DNA of 37,053 nucleotides from a virus. The stretch is taken from the IMG/VR virus record IMGVR_UViG_3300027721_000038, positions 1-37,053 of that record. The stretch is one strand, 5' to 3'. Position 1 is the stretch's first letter, and every line of letters starts with the position of its first letter. Positions 7,119 through 14,742 of the stretch are shown here, one piece after another. The notes beneath the pieces are model-generated. The model saw only the letters and a program-made list of their open reading frames with translations, made no database searches and had not been told where the DNA came from. The translations under genes were made by a program, and so were the position numbers.

Positions 7119-8885
7119 TCAGAAGGGGATATCGTCGTCGTAAAAGTTCCCTTCCGTGGGTGTTTTGGCGCCCGGACGGGGTGCTCGCACCTCAATTGTC
7201 GGGGGTTCCATGCTGTCGGAAGCTTCCTGCACCCCAAAAGCGCTCCCATCAAAGCACTGACCGAGGATTTCTGGGTATTTCTTATTGACCCAGACCCTCA
7301 AATGTGTTGGGGCTTTGAGCATTCCTGATAACTCGATGCCAGCGTTGGTCGACAGCGGAGGCAAGCTTTCACTTCGCTCACGCCACCAGATGCGCGCCTT
7401 GCGACCTGCATACCCGCTGTGCTCGAAGCAAACGAATTCATTGAAGTGTTGCAGACCGCAATAGTACGTCACGCGCATGGACGGAGGTGCGCCGAGCTTG
7501 GTGTGGAGGCTGAAGGTAATGTGGTCAACCTTGAAGACGTCGACCTGCGGCATCTCTCCGGTGATTAGTTCTTCGCTGCTCGCACCTTGCTTCAGCTTCG
7601 TGCTAATGGGGAACTCGTAACCACAGCCTGCGCAGATGCGAGCGCTCGCGTGATTGTACGTGCCGCAGCAGTCACAAATCTTAATGGGCGCATCGCCCGT
7701 CTTTTCGCCGCGTCGCTTGGGGATGACGGGGTCGTTGATTGGTCCGAGCCTGCGAGTGTTCCCCGCGTAGTCGAGCACCATGCAATTCCGCTTGCCGCCT
7801 AGGCGGATTGCTTCCATGCGCTCGTCATAGTCGGAGATGTTGAAGCCTGGTGCATACAGCGGACGTGTACCGCGCCCGAGCATCTGCACCCACAGCGGGG
7901 TCGACGTAGTGGGACGCAGCATGAGGATGAGGTCGATGCCCGGGAAGTCGATGCCAGTGGTCAGGATGTTATTGCTGACCGCGCATTGGAAGCGACCGTT
8001 CTTCCAGTCCTGAATCGCGCGATCGCGTCCGTCCATTTTATTGTGGATAGCGATAGCGCTGACACCGAGCGAGTTCAAGATATCTGCGGTGTGCATCGCG
8101 TGCTCGACGCCTGCACAGAAGCCAAGCCAGTGGTGTCGCTCCCCTGCTGAGGCTTCAATTGCTTCCCTGCATGCGCGCTCCGTTAGCTCGTCGCGGTCAA
8201 CTGCGTTCTGCAATTCAGCAGGAATGAAGTCACCGCCGCGGATGTGTACACCGTCAACGTCCAGGATTGTTTGCGTGCGCCTGGGGATAAGCGGACACAG
8301 GTAACCTTCATGAATGAGGCGGTTGAACGCTTCCATGTGTGTAATGTCGAAGCAAAAGTCCGTGAACAGCCCACCCTCCGTGAGCTTGCCGAGCCCCATG
8401 CGCCACGGGGTTGCAGTGAACCCTATTACCTTGAGGTGTGGGTTCACCGAACGCAGGTCGTCTAGGAACGTGCGGTACATGGTGTCATCGCTTGGGCTGA
8501 CGAGGTGTGCTTCATCGATAAGCACAAGGTCCACATGCCCGAACTGCGGTGCGTACTTCGCCACCGACCCGATGCCTGCGAAGATGATAGGATTCACCGT
8601 GTCGCGCTGCCGGAGTCCCGCGCTGTTCACGCCAGCGGGTGCGTGCGGCCACAGGTGTATGAGCTTCGCGTAGTTCTGCTGAATAAGTTCCTTGACGTGC
8701 GTGAGGCACAGGATTTTCTGTCGCGGGTATTGCTTGAATACCGTCTCTAGGAACAGCGCAATGACAACAGACTTGCCCGTACCAGTGGGCATCGCGATAA
8801 GAGGGTTGCCCGTCTTACCGGATGCGAAGTAGCTGAATACGGATTCGCTTGCTTCAACTTGGTATTGGTGCGGGACTAGACGCAT
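7119..8885 (-). CDS. SF2 DEAH-box DNA helicase with zinc finger and SSB-like acidic tip
   Basis: 588 aa, ATG 8885 overlapping the nuclease stop (TGATG). Superfamily 2 motifs are clear: Q-motif-like HQYQVEA, Walker A MPTGTGKS (32-39), DEAH (124-127), TATP (157-160), TTGIDFPGIDL (309-319) and motif VI QMLGRGTRP (334-342). A Cys cluster (C404, C406, C407, C418, C421) forms a zinc finger, a common insertion in phage RecQ/UvsW/RadD-like helicases. The last residues NFYDDDIPF match the C-terminal tip of bacterial SSB. It is coupled to a Cas4/RecB-like nuclease, suggesting a helicase-nuclease pair for recombination or replication restart. The exact subfamily (RadD-like versus other) is not settled. 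Confidence 0.88.
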   Translation of the reverse strand: MRLVPHQYQVEASESVFSYFASGKTGNPLIAMPTGTGKSVVIALFLETVFKQYPRQKILCLTHVKELIQQNYAKLIHLWPHAPAGVNSAGLRQRDTVNPIIFAGIGSVAKYAPQFGHVDLVLIDEAHLVSPSDDTMYRTFLDDLRSVNPHLKVIGFTATPWRMGLGKLTEGGLFTDFCFDITHMEAFNRLIHEGYLCPLIPRRTQTILDVDGVHIRGGDFIPAELQNAVDRDELTERACREAIEASAGERHHWLGFCAGVEHAMHTADILNSLGVSAIAIHNKMDGRDRAIQDWKNGRFQCAVSNNILTTGIDFPGIDLILMLRPTTSTPLWVQMLGRGTRPLYAPGFNISDYDERMEAIRLGGKRNCMVLDYAGNTRRLGPINDPVIPKRRGEKTGDAPIKICDCCGTYNHASARICAGCGYEFPISTKLKQGASSEELITGEMPQVDVFKVDHITFSLHTKLGAPPSMRVTYYCGLQHFNEFVCFEHSGYAGRKARIWWRERSESLPPLSTNAGIELSGMLKAPTHLRVWVNKKYPEILGQCFDGSAFGVQEASDSMEPPTIEVRAPRPGAKTPTEGNFYDDDIPF

Positions 8886-9865
8886 CAGATCCCCGGCTTG
8901 GTTGCGTAGTGCTCGCAGCCCGTCAGCTGCGTCGCTTTGTCCAACTCGATCTCACGCAAGCTGCAATGCCACTTGGCGCCCGGAACGCCCAACACAGGTC
9001 GGCTGAACGCGCACGTTCGGCAGTTGACTTCGGGTTGCTTGTTGAGGTGGCAGACTGGCATGTGGTCACAGAACTTGCACTTCCAAAAGCCGGGCGACTC
9101 GCTGAGTCGCTTCGGGGGTTGGTCGAGCGCGATGAGTTGCGCACCCCTGTCAAGAAACTGGTCAGCGAAGCGCGTGTCAAGCGGCACGAGCTCACAGTAT
9201 ATATCGTCCGTGTTCTTATTCACAGCGACGTACAAGCAAACCGCAAGACCCATCTTGCGCATGTACACTTGCATCTGGACGTAGTGGTCGGGCTTCGCTT
9301 CCTTGACGCCTTCACCGTCGAACTGCACGTTGGCTGACTTGAAGCCGAACTTATAGTCTAGATGCTTGCGCCAACTTTCGCCGGCAAGCTTGGTGAATGA
9401 CTTTTCGTTGTGCGTCTTGAACTCACCGAGCACGGGTGTCCCGGGCTGCACGTCAGGCAAGCGCATGACCACACCGTCGCCGCTGCCACCCATGTGACCG
9501 TCCGCGTGCGTGATGCGGAACTGTTTACCGTGTTCGTCCTGCTGATACATTTCGCAGCCCATCGTCAGGAGCAGCGCAATGAAGCGTCCCTCCTCGATGT
9601 GACCGCGATTAAACAAACGCAGCATCTGTCCGCTGAAACTGGACTGCGTAGTCCAGCGGAAGTCATACCAGATAGCGCGAGCACAGTCCTTGCCGACAAT
9701 GCTTGCGCCTAGATGCGTGCGAAAGCCTTCCTCATCGCTGCGGTATGCGTCGCTGATGTGCGGCAGCACCTCACGCAGCTTCGCGCGGTAAGCATTGCCT
9801 TGATCAACGCGGATGCAGCGGTCCATCTCGCGTAGCGTTTCGTATGGGAGAATAACGGAGGCCAT
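8885..9865 (-). CDS. Cas4/RecB-like PD-(D/E)XK exonuclease with Fe-S cysteines
   Basis: 326 aa, ATG 9865 with GGAG upstream. The nuclease core is HMGGSGDG (D130), GEFK (E148, K150) and YVQMQVYM (195-202, the QxxxY motif of RecB-family nucleases). C61 (KDCARAIWYDF) with C263, C266 and C272 matches the split four-cysteine Fe-S cluster of Cas4 and AddB. Four more cysteines (C282, C285, C301, C317) at the C-terminus may bind a second metal. It probably resects DNA ends to feed the Sak4-like/DUF669 annealing genes just upstream. It is coupled to the helicase. The terminator at 9879-9908 precedes it, and no own promoter is seen. Confidence 0.85.
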   Translation of the reverse strand: MASVILPYETLREMDRCIRVDQGNAYRAKLREVLPHISDAYRSDEEGFRTHLGASIVGKDCARAIWYDFRWTTQSSFSGQMLRLFNRGHIEEGRFIALLLTMGCEMYQQDEHGKQFRITHADGHMGGSGDGVVMRLPDVQPGTPVLGEFKTHNEKSFTKLAGESWRKHLDYKFGFKSANVQFDGEGVKEAKPDHYVQMQVYMRKMGLAVCLYVAVNKNTDDIYCELVPLDTRFADQFLDRGAQLIALDQPPKRLSESPGFWKCKFCDHMPVCHLNKQPEVNCRTCAFSRPVLGVPGAKWHCSLREIELDKATQLTGCEHYATKPGI

Positions 9866-9878
9866 GCTTACTCCAGAT

Positions 9879-9908
9879 AAAAAGGGGCACGCTGTTTAGG
9901 CGTGCCCC
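9879..9908 (-). terminator. Rho-independent terminator after the DUF669 gene
   Basis: Perfect 9-bp stem (9884-9892 / 9900-9908), 7-nt loop, then five U on the minus strand (9883-9879). It lies between the DUF669 gene and the nuclease and would lower expression of the nuclease and helicase. Confidence 0.88.
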
Positions 9909-9931
9909 TGTCGACCGCAACGCTCAGTCAG

Positions 9932-10729
9932 TTACGAGCGCGGCTGCTGCCACGGAGGAACTGCGCCCTGCGCCGGGTGTGCCGGCTGCGGAGGCGTCGG
10001 TGCGGCAGCGGGTGCGGCACCCTGCTGCGGGGGCTGCGCCTGCCAGGCTTGACCACCGTTCGGCGGCGTCCACGGACCGGGAGCGGGTCCAGGGCCTGCC
10101 TCGGGTGCTGCGGGTGCTGCGGCCCACGGCTGAGCGGCTGCCGGAGGTGCCCAAGCACCCTGTGGCGGCTGCTGCGGTGCTGCCTGCGGTGCAGGAGGAG
10201 CACCCCACTGCTGAGCAGGGGCAACCGGCGGCGGCGCACCCCAACCCGCAGGCGCTGCGGCAGGGGGAGGCGGATACGCGCCCGGCTGCGGGTACGCAGC
10301 GGGAGCAGCGGCGACCGCGGAACTGCCAACGACCTCGTTGACGTTCTTGTACGAGGTGACCTCATTGTTGTCCTCGTACTCGCCGTCACCCTTCCGCAGC
10401 TTGACCTTCAGCTGGAGCGGGATGCCGTGGAGCTGCGAGCTGTCCGCGACCTGCAACACGCCGACAGCGTGGGCAATCGCGCTGAGCTGCTTGAACCCGA
10501 TCTCCTGCGCGACAGCGTTCGCGTTGCGCAGGTTGAGGCGCGTGAACAGCTTCCGTCCCATGTAGGGACCGTCGATGATGGTGAAGCGGCAGTTCAAGTA
10601 GGCGCCGTCGCCAGCCTTGGTGGGCTTCATTTCCGATTCGTCCATCACCGCCTTGTACCAACCTGCCGGCACGGGGTCGAACCCGATGTCGTGCGGGACG
10701 TTGGTTGCGTCGAAATTCAGCTGAGCCAT
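9932..10729 (-). CDS. DUF669-family ssDNA-binding-like protein with long Pro/Ala-rich tail
   Basis: 265 aa, ATG 10729 with AGGAG. Residues 1-130 carry the DUF669 signature: MAQLNFDATNV, DPVPAGWYKAVMDESEMKPT, YLNCRFTIIDGPYMGRKLF and SQLHGIPLQLKVK. DUF669 proteins are small OB-like proteins usually found beside phage annealases and are thought to bind ssDNA. Residues 140-265 are an unusually long, repetitive Pro/Ala/Gln/Gly/Trp tail that is likely disordered and ends PWQQPRS, without the acidic SSB tip. The first nine residues are identical to those of the UvrD-like helicase at 34729. It follows the Sak4-like gene by 12 nt and is bounded by a strong terminator. Confidence 0.85.
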   Translation of the reverse strand: MAQLNFDATNVPHDIGFDPVPAGWYKAVMDESEMKPTKAGDGAYLNCRFTIIDGPYMGRKLFTRLNLRNANAVAQEIGFKQLSAIAHAVGVLQVADSSQLHGIPLQLKVKLRKGDGEYEDNNEVTSYKNVNEVVGSSAVAAAPAAYPQPGAYPPPPAAAPAGWGAPPPVAPAQQWGAPPAPQAAPQQPPQGAWAPPAAAQPWAAAPAAPEAGPGPAPGPWTPPNGGQAWQAQPPQQGAAPAAAPTPPQPAHPAQGAVPPWQQPRS

Positions 10730-10741
10730 GTTGTCTCCTGT

Positions 10742-11578
10742 TTACCTTGTGAACACATCGATTCCGCTTGACTGATGCAGCACGCCTGCAAGCGTGTTCC
10801 AACCATTCGCCGGGGGCGCTGGAATCGTGTATTCCCCCGTGATGCCAAACCTGTTGCCTGCAATATAGCCCGGCGTCCGCGAGAAGCCAAGGACTCGTCC
10901 CTTGTTCTGCGAGACTGCCTTGACCATACCTTCCGCTTTGCTAACGAAGACGGGTTCGTACAGGAAGCCGACGATGTCCGCCCACTGCGTGATGCGTTCG
11001 CGCTTGCCGTACGTTTTCTGATTCTTGGGGGAGTGCAGCAGCAAGTCCCACGAGTCGTATTCACCGGACGTCGGGTCCATTACTTTGGACGCGAATACGT
11101 GGCACGTTATCACGATGTTGATGCCTGCATACACAGCGAGCGAGTCGCACATTTGCAGGAACTGGTCGAACTCCTCGTTGGCGAGGTTGTACGCTTTGCC
11201 GTAGCCACCGTGGGCGCTTTCCATGGTGATGACTTTCTTGCTGCCCGGACGGTACGCAGGGTCACGCCGAATTATAGCGTCGTGGATGGAGCGCTCGAGT
11301 GCAGTACCGCTGTCGAATATGATTGTGCGGTAGGCGAACTGACCGCGCTGTGCAGCCTGCGTCACCTCCGCCATGAACTGCAAGAGTTCTTCCCACGTCT
11401 GAAGCATCGGTGTCTTGGCGACGTTCACGCCACCGAACCCAACCTCGAGCGGGACAAGCAACGCGCCCGGAGCACCGGCGCACAGGGTTGTCTTGCCCAT
11501 TTTTTCTTGACCTGCGACGACGATGCGGAGGCCGCTACGTGTCACGCCAGTTGAAACCGATCCGAGGATGCTGCTCAT
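10742..11578 (-). CDS. Sak4-like RecA-fold ATPase (single-strand annealing / recombination)
   Basis: 278 aa, ATG 11578 with AAGGGA RBS. Walker A is GQEKMGKTTL (24-33), the Walker B-like strand is TIIFDSGTALE (84-94), and NIVITCHVFA is a RecA-core strand. This is the phage nucleotide-binding AAA_24/Sak4 class, a minimal RecA core used in phage recombination together with an SSB-like partner. Here the partner is the DUF669 gene directly downstream. Together with the nuclease and helicase it makes a complete recombination module. The promoter at 11603-11631 has a perfect TATAAT -10, so this operon is likely strongly expressed. Confidence 0.85.
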   Translation of the reverse strand: MSSILGSVSTGVTRSGLRIVVAGQEKMGKTTLCAGAPGALLVPLEVGFGGVNVAKTPMLQTWEELLQFMAEVTQAAQRGQFAYRTIIFDSGTALERSIHDAIIRRDPAYRPGSKKVITMESAHGGYGKAYNLANEEFDQFLQMCDSLAVYAGINIVITCHVFASKVMDPTSGEYDSWDLLLHSPKNQKTYGKRERITQWADIVGFLYEPVFVSKAEGMVKAVSQNKGRVLGFSRTPGYIAGNRFGITGEYTIPAPPANGWNTLAGVLHQSSGIDVFTR

Positions 11579-11602
11579 TGTTGTCCCTTAGTAGAGCGAA
11601 AC

Positions 11603-11631
11603 ATTATACGGTGTTCTCGTAGTTCCTGCAA
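11603..11631 (-). promoter_or_regulatory. Strong leftward sigma70 promoter of the recombination operon
   Basis: Minus strand TTGCAG (11631-11626), 17-nt spacer, perfect TATAAT (11608-11603), 25 nt upstream of the Sak4-like start codon. Confidence 0.8.
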
Positions 11632-11636
11632 TGCAA

Positions 11637-11867
11637 TCACGTTGCGAGCGTAGCTCCGCACTCCGGGCATTCTGCGGGGAAGGTTTCTATCTTGTCCTCC
11701 GCATCTTGAAGTTCTTCTTGCAGCGATAACTCCATTTCTCCGCGACGAGTCAACACTTCCTGCATGTGCGGACCCACACCTCGGATCAACCTGAGCTCCG
11801 CATAATGCTCGAACTCTTCAACGGAGAGGTGCTTCGCCTGTTCCTGCGTAAATTTGAACTGATGCAT
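11637..11867 (-). CDS. Small acidic protein with CPECG knuckle
   Basis: 76 aa, ATG 11867, one base after the ligase stop (TAACATG). It is mostly acidic and helical (VEEFEHYAELRL, LQEELQDAEDKIE) and ends with a CPECGATL Cys pair that could bind metal if it dimerises. The family is unknown. The order (12750-12953 gene, ligase, this gene) suggests co-translation with DNA ligase. Confidence 0.7.
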   Translation of the reverse strand: MHQFKFTQEQAKHLSVEEFEHYAELRLIRGVGPHMQEVLTRRGEMELSLQEELQDAEDKIETFPAECPECGATLAT

Positions 11868-11868
11868 G

Positions 11869-12753
11869 TTAGAGGTCCGCGCTGTCTCGGAAGCCTTTGA
11901 ACACGGGGAAGCGCGGCGCCACTTTGACACCGAGCTCGAACGACTTGTACGTCACGAGCATACCGATGAGCGCGTTCCCCATCGTCCACAACCGCTTGCG
12001 CAGCGCGTCGTCATAGCCCGTGCCGATGCTGAACTCAACCCCTGTCTTGATGTCCCTGACGCGCAGTGCGCCAAGCGTGTCCATCGGTACGAGGTTGGCC
12101 TTGTGCGAGCTACGCTCCGTGCGGCCGAGCGCGTTGATGGTGGCCTCGTTGCCGTTGTGCATGCGCTCCTCCAAGCCGATGACCACAGCTTCCGCGTCTG
12201 CGAATCGCTTGACCTTGAGCAGCGTTCCTTCGCGTGCGGTGCTGCGACCGTACTTGTATGGACCGTTTACGCTGCGCAGCATCACGCCTTCGAAACCCTG
12301 CCCCACGATGCTAGACTCGTAGACGGCCAGTTCTTCCGCGTTGTGGAGCAGCACTTGCGTGAGCAGTCGCACGCGCGGGTGACGCTCGAGGAACGCTGTG
12401 GTCAACCCCGTGTGCAGACCCTTCAGCCTGTAGCTGTAGGGCTGCGTCGGGTCGTTCCAGTAGTCGAACACCCAGAACACGAAGTCCGGCGCACCGTCGC
12501 GCGACATGACGCCGCTCGTGGTCGCTTGCATCACGTTGGGCGCGTTAGCGGGTCCAACCGTAAGCTCACCGTCGAGGCCTTCCAACGCTTCCAAGTCCAT
12601 CGAGTCCTGTACGAACCCGTTCGGTATCGGTTTGAGGGAGCGGGACAGGAGCAGCCCGTCCTTCACTACCGCACGAATCCCGTCAATCTTCGGACTCGCA
12701 TAAACAGGGAAGACTATTTGGGCAGGGGCCTCGACGGCAAGCATAGGTTTCAT
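11869..12753 (-). CDS. ATP-dependent DNA ligase
   Basis: 294 aa, ATG 12753 in an ATGA overlap with the gene upstream. Ligase motif I is ASPKIDGIRA with the adenylated Lys K22. Other motifs visible are ELTVG (motif III region, DGELTVG), FVFWVFDYW, GFEGVMLRS (motif IV, EGVMLR) and LLKVKRFADAE (motif V, LLKVK). The length fits compact phage ligases (nucleotidyltransferase plus OB domain, compare T7). It seals Okazaki fragments and recombination nicks. The position within the replication block fits. Confidence 0.93.
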   Translation of the reverse strand: MKPMLAVEAPAQIVFPVYASPKIDGIRAVVKDGLLLSRSLKPIPNGFVQDSMDLEALEGLDGELTVGPANAPNVMQATTSGVMSRDGAPDFVFWVFDYWNDPTQPYSYRLKGLHTGLTTAFLERHPRVRLLTQVLLHNAEELAVYESSIVGQGFEGVMLRSVNGPYKYGRSTAREGTLLKVKRFADAEAVVIGLEERMHNGNEATINALGRTERSSHKANLVPMDTLGALRVRDIKTGVEFSIGTGYDDALRKRLWTMGNALIGMLVTYKSFELGVKVAPRFPVFKGFRDSADL

Positions 12754-12953
12754 GCGATTCGCTCCATTCGGTACTGCATTGCACCGTTAGGCAGAGGATA
12801 GCAGAACAAAGCTGCAACGGGCAAGCCCAAAGTTCTACGCACAGCAATCGTAAGTGGCTTTGGGGGAATCACACTTACTTCTGAATCAGCTATGAACTGC
12901 TCCGTGCGCTTGCGAGCAACACGTTCGGCTTCTGCAACCTGCCATGACTTCAT
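12750..12953 (-). CDS. Small protein of unknown function upstream of ligase
   Basis: 67 aa, ATG 12953, RBS AAGGGG. Its stop overlaps the ligase start (ATGA), which supports real translation. It has a helical basic/acidic N-terminus (AEAERVARKRTEQF) and a beta-rich C-terminus. No family recognised. It lies just downstream of the terminator at 12970-12998. Confidence 0.65.
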   Translation of the reverse strand: MKSWQVAEAERVARKRTEQFIADSEVSVIPPKPLTIAVRRTLGLPVAALFCYPLPNGAMQYRMERIA

Positions 12954-12969
12954 TGTTCTAACCCCTTAG

Positions 12970-12998
12970 AAAAGTTCCCCCGCCGAAGCGGGGGAACT
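12970..12998 (-). terminator. Rho-independent terminator after the FN3-like genes
   Basis: Perfect 11-bp stem (12973-12983 / 12988-12998), UUCG-type loop, then a short U-run on the minus strand. It ends the MazG-to-FN3 transcript. Confidence 0.82.
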
Positions 12999-13073
12999 CT
13001 CATTCATCGATCGGCTGAACGTCGAACGTTAGGTCAACGCCGATCTTGAAACAGCCGATTGTGAGTCGGCCCT

Positions 13074-13400
13074 TTACTCGACCGCGCCATCCGTCGGGGC
13101 ATCCGGAGGGCTGATGTCGAAAGTCTGGTTGTCGACCTCGAGGAAACCGGACTCGTTGCCTGCGTCGTCCACCGCAGTGATGTGGATGTCGTACTGCCCG
13201 TCCAGGCCCTGCGCCTGCGGGATGTTCGAGAACGGGATGCGGCTGTAGCCGTCCGCGTCCACCACCGGCGGGGGCAGGTCATCGAACGGGGTGTCGTACA
13301 CCGCTTCCGTGTTCGCCGGGCGAATGCGGATGCGGTTCAGCACCACATCCGCAGCCGTCGACTGACGGAAGCGGAGGGTGAGTTCCTTGATCTTGGCCAT
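13074..13400 (-). CDS. FN3/Ig-like small protein
   Basis: 108 aa, ATG 13400 with AGGAG; longer in-frame starts were rejected. The sequence alternates beta strands and ends with YDIHITAVDDAGNESGFLEV, the typical last strands of a fibronectin type III domain, then SPPDAPTDGAVE. The upstream neighbour is also FN3-like and ends with two copies of a P(S/T)DG(A/T)IE word, so the two may be paralogs. FN3 domains in phages decorate virions or bind surfaces. A -1 shift at the stop would add a further protein-like segment (see findings). Confidence 0.75.
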   Translation of the reverse strand: MAKIKELTLRFRQSTAADVVLNRIRIRPANTEAVYDTPFDDLPPPVVDADGYSRIPFSNIPQAQGLDGQYDIHITAVDDAGNESGFLEVDNQTFDISPPDAPTDGAVE

Positions 13401-13416
13401 GTCGTCGTTTCTCCTG

Positions 13417-13872
13417 TTACGGGGTTTCGATTGCACCGTCCGATGGCGCCTCAATTGTGCCATCGGTTGGTCCGGGGAATCGGACAGTCGTACACGCGAC
13501 GCCCGAGTAATCTGATTCAGCGTTCTTAGCGTCCACCGCTGTGACTGCATAACACTGTTCGCCGCGCGGTTCGGTTACGAGCTTGAGCTCGAGCCCTGCT
13601 GTTTCTGCAAGCCGCGTAAAGCCGTCTGTGACCTTGCGATATACGCGGTACTTGACGGGCTTCTGGTCTGTCGCGATGACGGTGCTGTCTACGTTGTGCG
13701 TCGGTGCAGTCCACGACAAGCACACCTCATGCGACTTGCATGTCAGCGTCTGTGCGGGTGTGACCACAGCGTACAGCAACGCCGCGAGCCCGAGTATGAT
13801 AGCGTAGCGCAGCGGCATGCAGAAATACCCAACGGGCGGCGGGGACAACAGCTTGCGCGCAAAGCTGCGCAC
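13417..13872 (-). CDS. FN3-domain protein with N-terminal signal/TM segment
   Basis: 151 aa from GTG 13872, chosen because AGGG lies 6 nt upstream; TTG 13878 (overlapping the RNase H TGA) and ATG 13818 are alternatives. Residues 19-41 (MPLRYAIILGLAALLYAVVT) form a hydrophobic signal or anchor, then TLTCKSHEVCLSWTAPT...YRVYRK...CYAVTAVDAKNAESDYSG, a clear FN3 fold with likely disulfides (C43/C48, C105/C123 approx.). It is probably exported or membrane-anchored, so a role at the host envelope (for example superinfection exclusion) is possible but unproven. The C-terminal tail is PTDGTIEAPSDGAIETP. Confidence 0.7.
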   Translation of the reverse strand: MRSFARKLLSPPPVGYFCMPLRYAIILGLAALLYAVVTPAQTLTCKSHEVCLSWTAPTHNVDSTVIATDQKPVKYRVYRKVTDGFTRLAETAGLELKLVTEPRGEQCYAVTAVDAKNAESDYSGVACTTVRFPGPTDGTIEAPSDGAIETP

Positions 13873-13874
13873 GG

Positions 13875-14315
13875 TCAACCCTGTTCTGCTTTACGACGCG
13901 CACGCATTGCGGTCTTCGCACGTTGATCGCATGCACGGTTCGCAGCGAAGCGCGGCTCTGCATGTGCGGTGTGCCCCTTCACATGCTTGAAGCGGACGGT
14001 GATCTTGCCACGCTTGCACAGCGAGTGAAACACGTCCGTGACTGGACACTTGGGAGTGGCTTGCAGCAACTCGATGGCGCCCATGCAGTCCGTCTGGATT
14101 AGCACCTCGTCGCCTGCCTCGATTAGCTTGTGCTTGAATCCATCGAGCAGCGCGTTACAGACCGCCATCATCTCCGCAAGCATGGAGCTCGACACCTTGT
14201 CGCGCATCGGTCCTCCGCCCGGGAGCTTGCCGCGTTCGCAGGCTATCCAATAGCCGTAACCTGCGACGCGGTGCTCGGGGCAGAAAGAAGCGTCCGCTAT
14301 GATGGTGACGCGCAT
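13875..14315 (-). CDS. Ribonuclease HI
   Basis: 146 aa, ATG 14315, 4 nt after the preceding stop. Catalytic residues are visible: D8 (IIADASF), E48 (SMLAEMMAV), D76 (IQTDCMGA), D130 (NRACDQRAK) and the flexible-loop His H115 in HVKGHT. RNase HI removes RNA primers and R-loops, and here complements the primase-polymerase, Pol I-like polymerase and ligase. The length is normal (about 150 aa). A longer in-frame start lies in the neighbour and lacks an RBS. Confidence 0.88.
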   Translation of the reverse strand: MRVTIIADASFCPEHRVAGYGYWIACERGKLPGGGPMRDKVSSSMLAEMMAVCNALLDGFKHKLIEAGDEVLIQTDCMGAIELLQATPKCPVTDVFHSLCKRGKITVRFKHVKGHTAHAEPRFAANRACDQRAKTAMRARRKAEQG

Positions 14316-14319
14316 TCGC

Positions 14320-14742
14320 TCACGTCGCAGCTTTCGCCGGCAGCACAATCTCGAGCGACGGGGTTTCCGACGGCTTGACGATCAAGCACTGGTCGAACAA
14401 CCGCGTCTGTTCCGTCGTGAGCTTGCGGTACTCGCGCACAGCGAGCTCGGGCTTGCGCACGATGAGCGAGTCGACTGCAATGTGCTGCTCGCGGAACGAG
14501 GGCGCGAGTGTGGTCAACGCTGCCTCGTCCACCTTGCGTTCAATCTTGTACGTGGCCTTCAGCGCATACCCGTCCGGGAGCGTGAACGTGTTGGTGCCTT
14601 CGCTCGGTGTTGGGAAGTAGTGACCGAAAATCTTCTTCCGCAGCAGCACCTCGCTCGCTTTGAGCTTCGCCAAGTCCTCGTGCATCTTGTACCAGGCCAT
14701 CAGGTCGTTGATGGTGACGGGGTTGTCGGGGAGTTGGGTCAT
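14320..14742 (-). CDS. Phage protein of DUF7173 type
   Basis: 140 aa, ATG 14742 in an ATGA overlap with the MazG-like stop. It has the pattern MAWYK...EVLLRKKIFGHYFPTP, EGTNTFTLPDGYALKA, RKVDEAAL, RKPELAVREYRKLT and PSLEIVLPAK, which I recognise from conserved phage proteins next to recombination and replication genes (DUF7173). The function is not established. Its position between MazG and RNase HI suggests a DNA-metabolism role. Confidence 0.75.
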   Translation of the reverse strand: MTQLPDNPVTINDLMAWYKMHEDLAKLKASEVLLRKKIFGHYFPTPSEGTNTFTLPDGYALKATYKIERKVDEAALTTLAPSFREQHIAVDSLIVRKPELAVREYRKLTTEQTRLFDQCLIVKPSETPSLEIVLPAKAAT

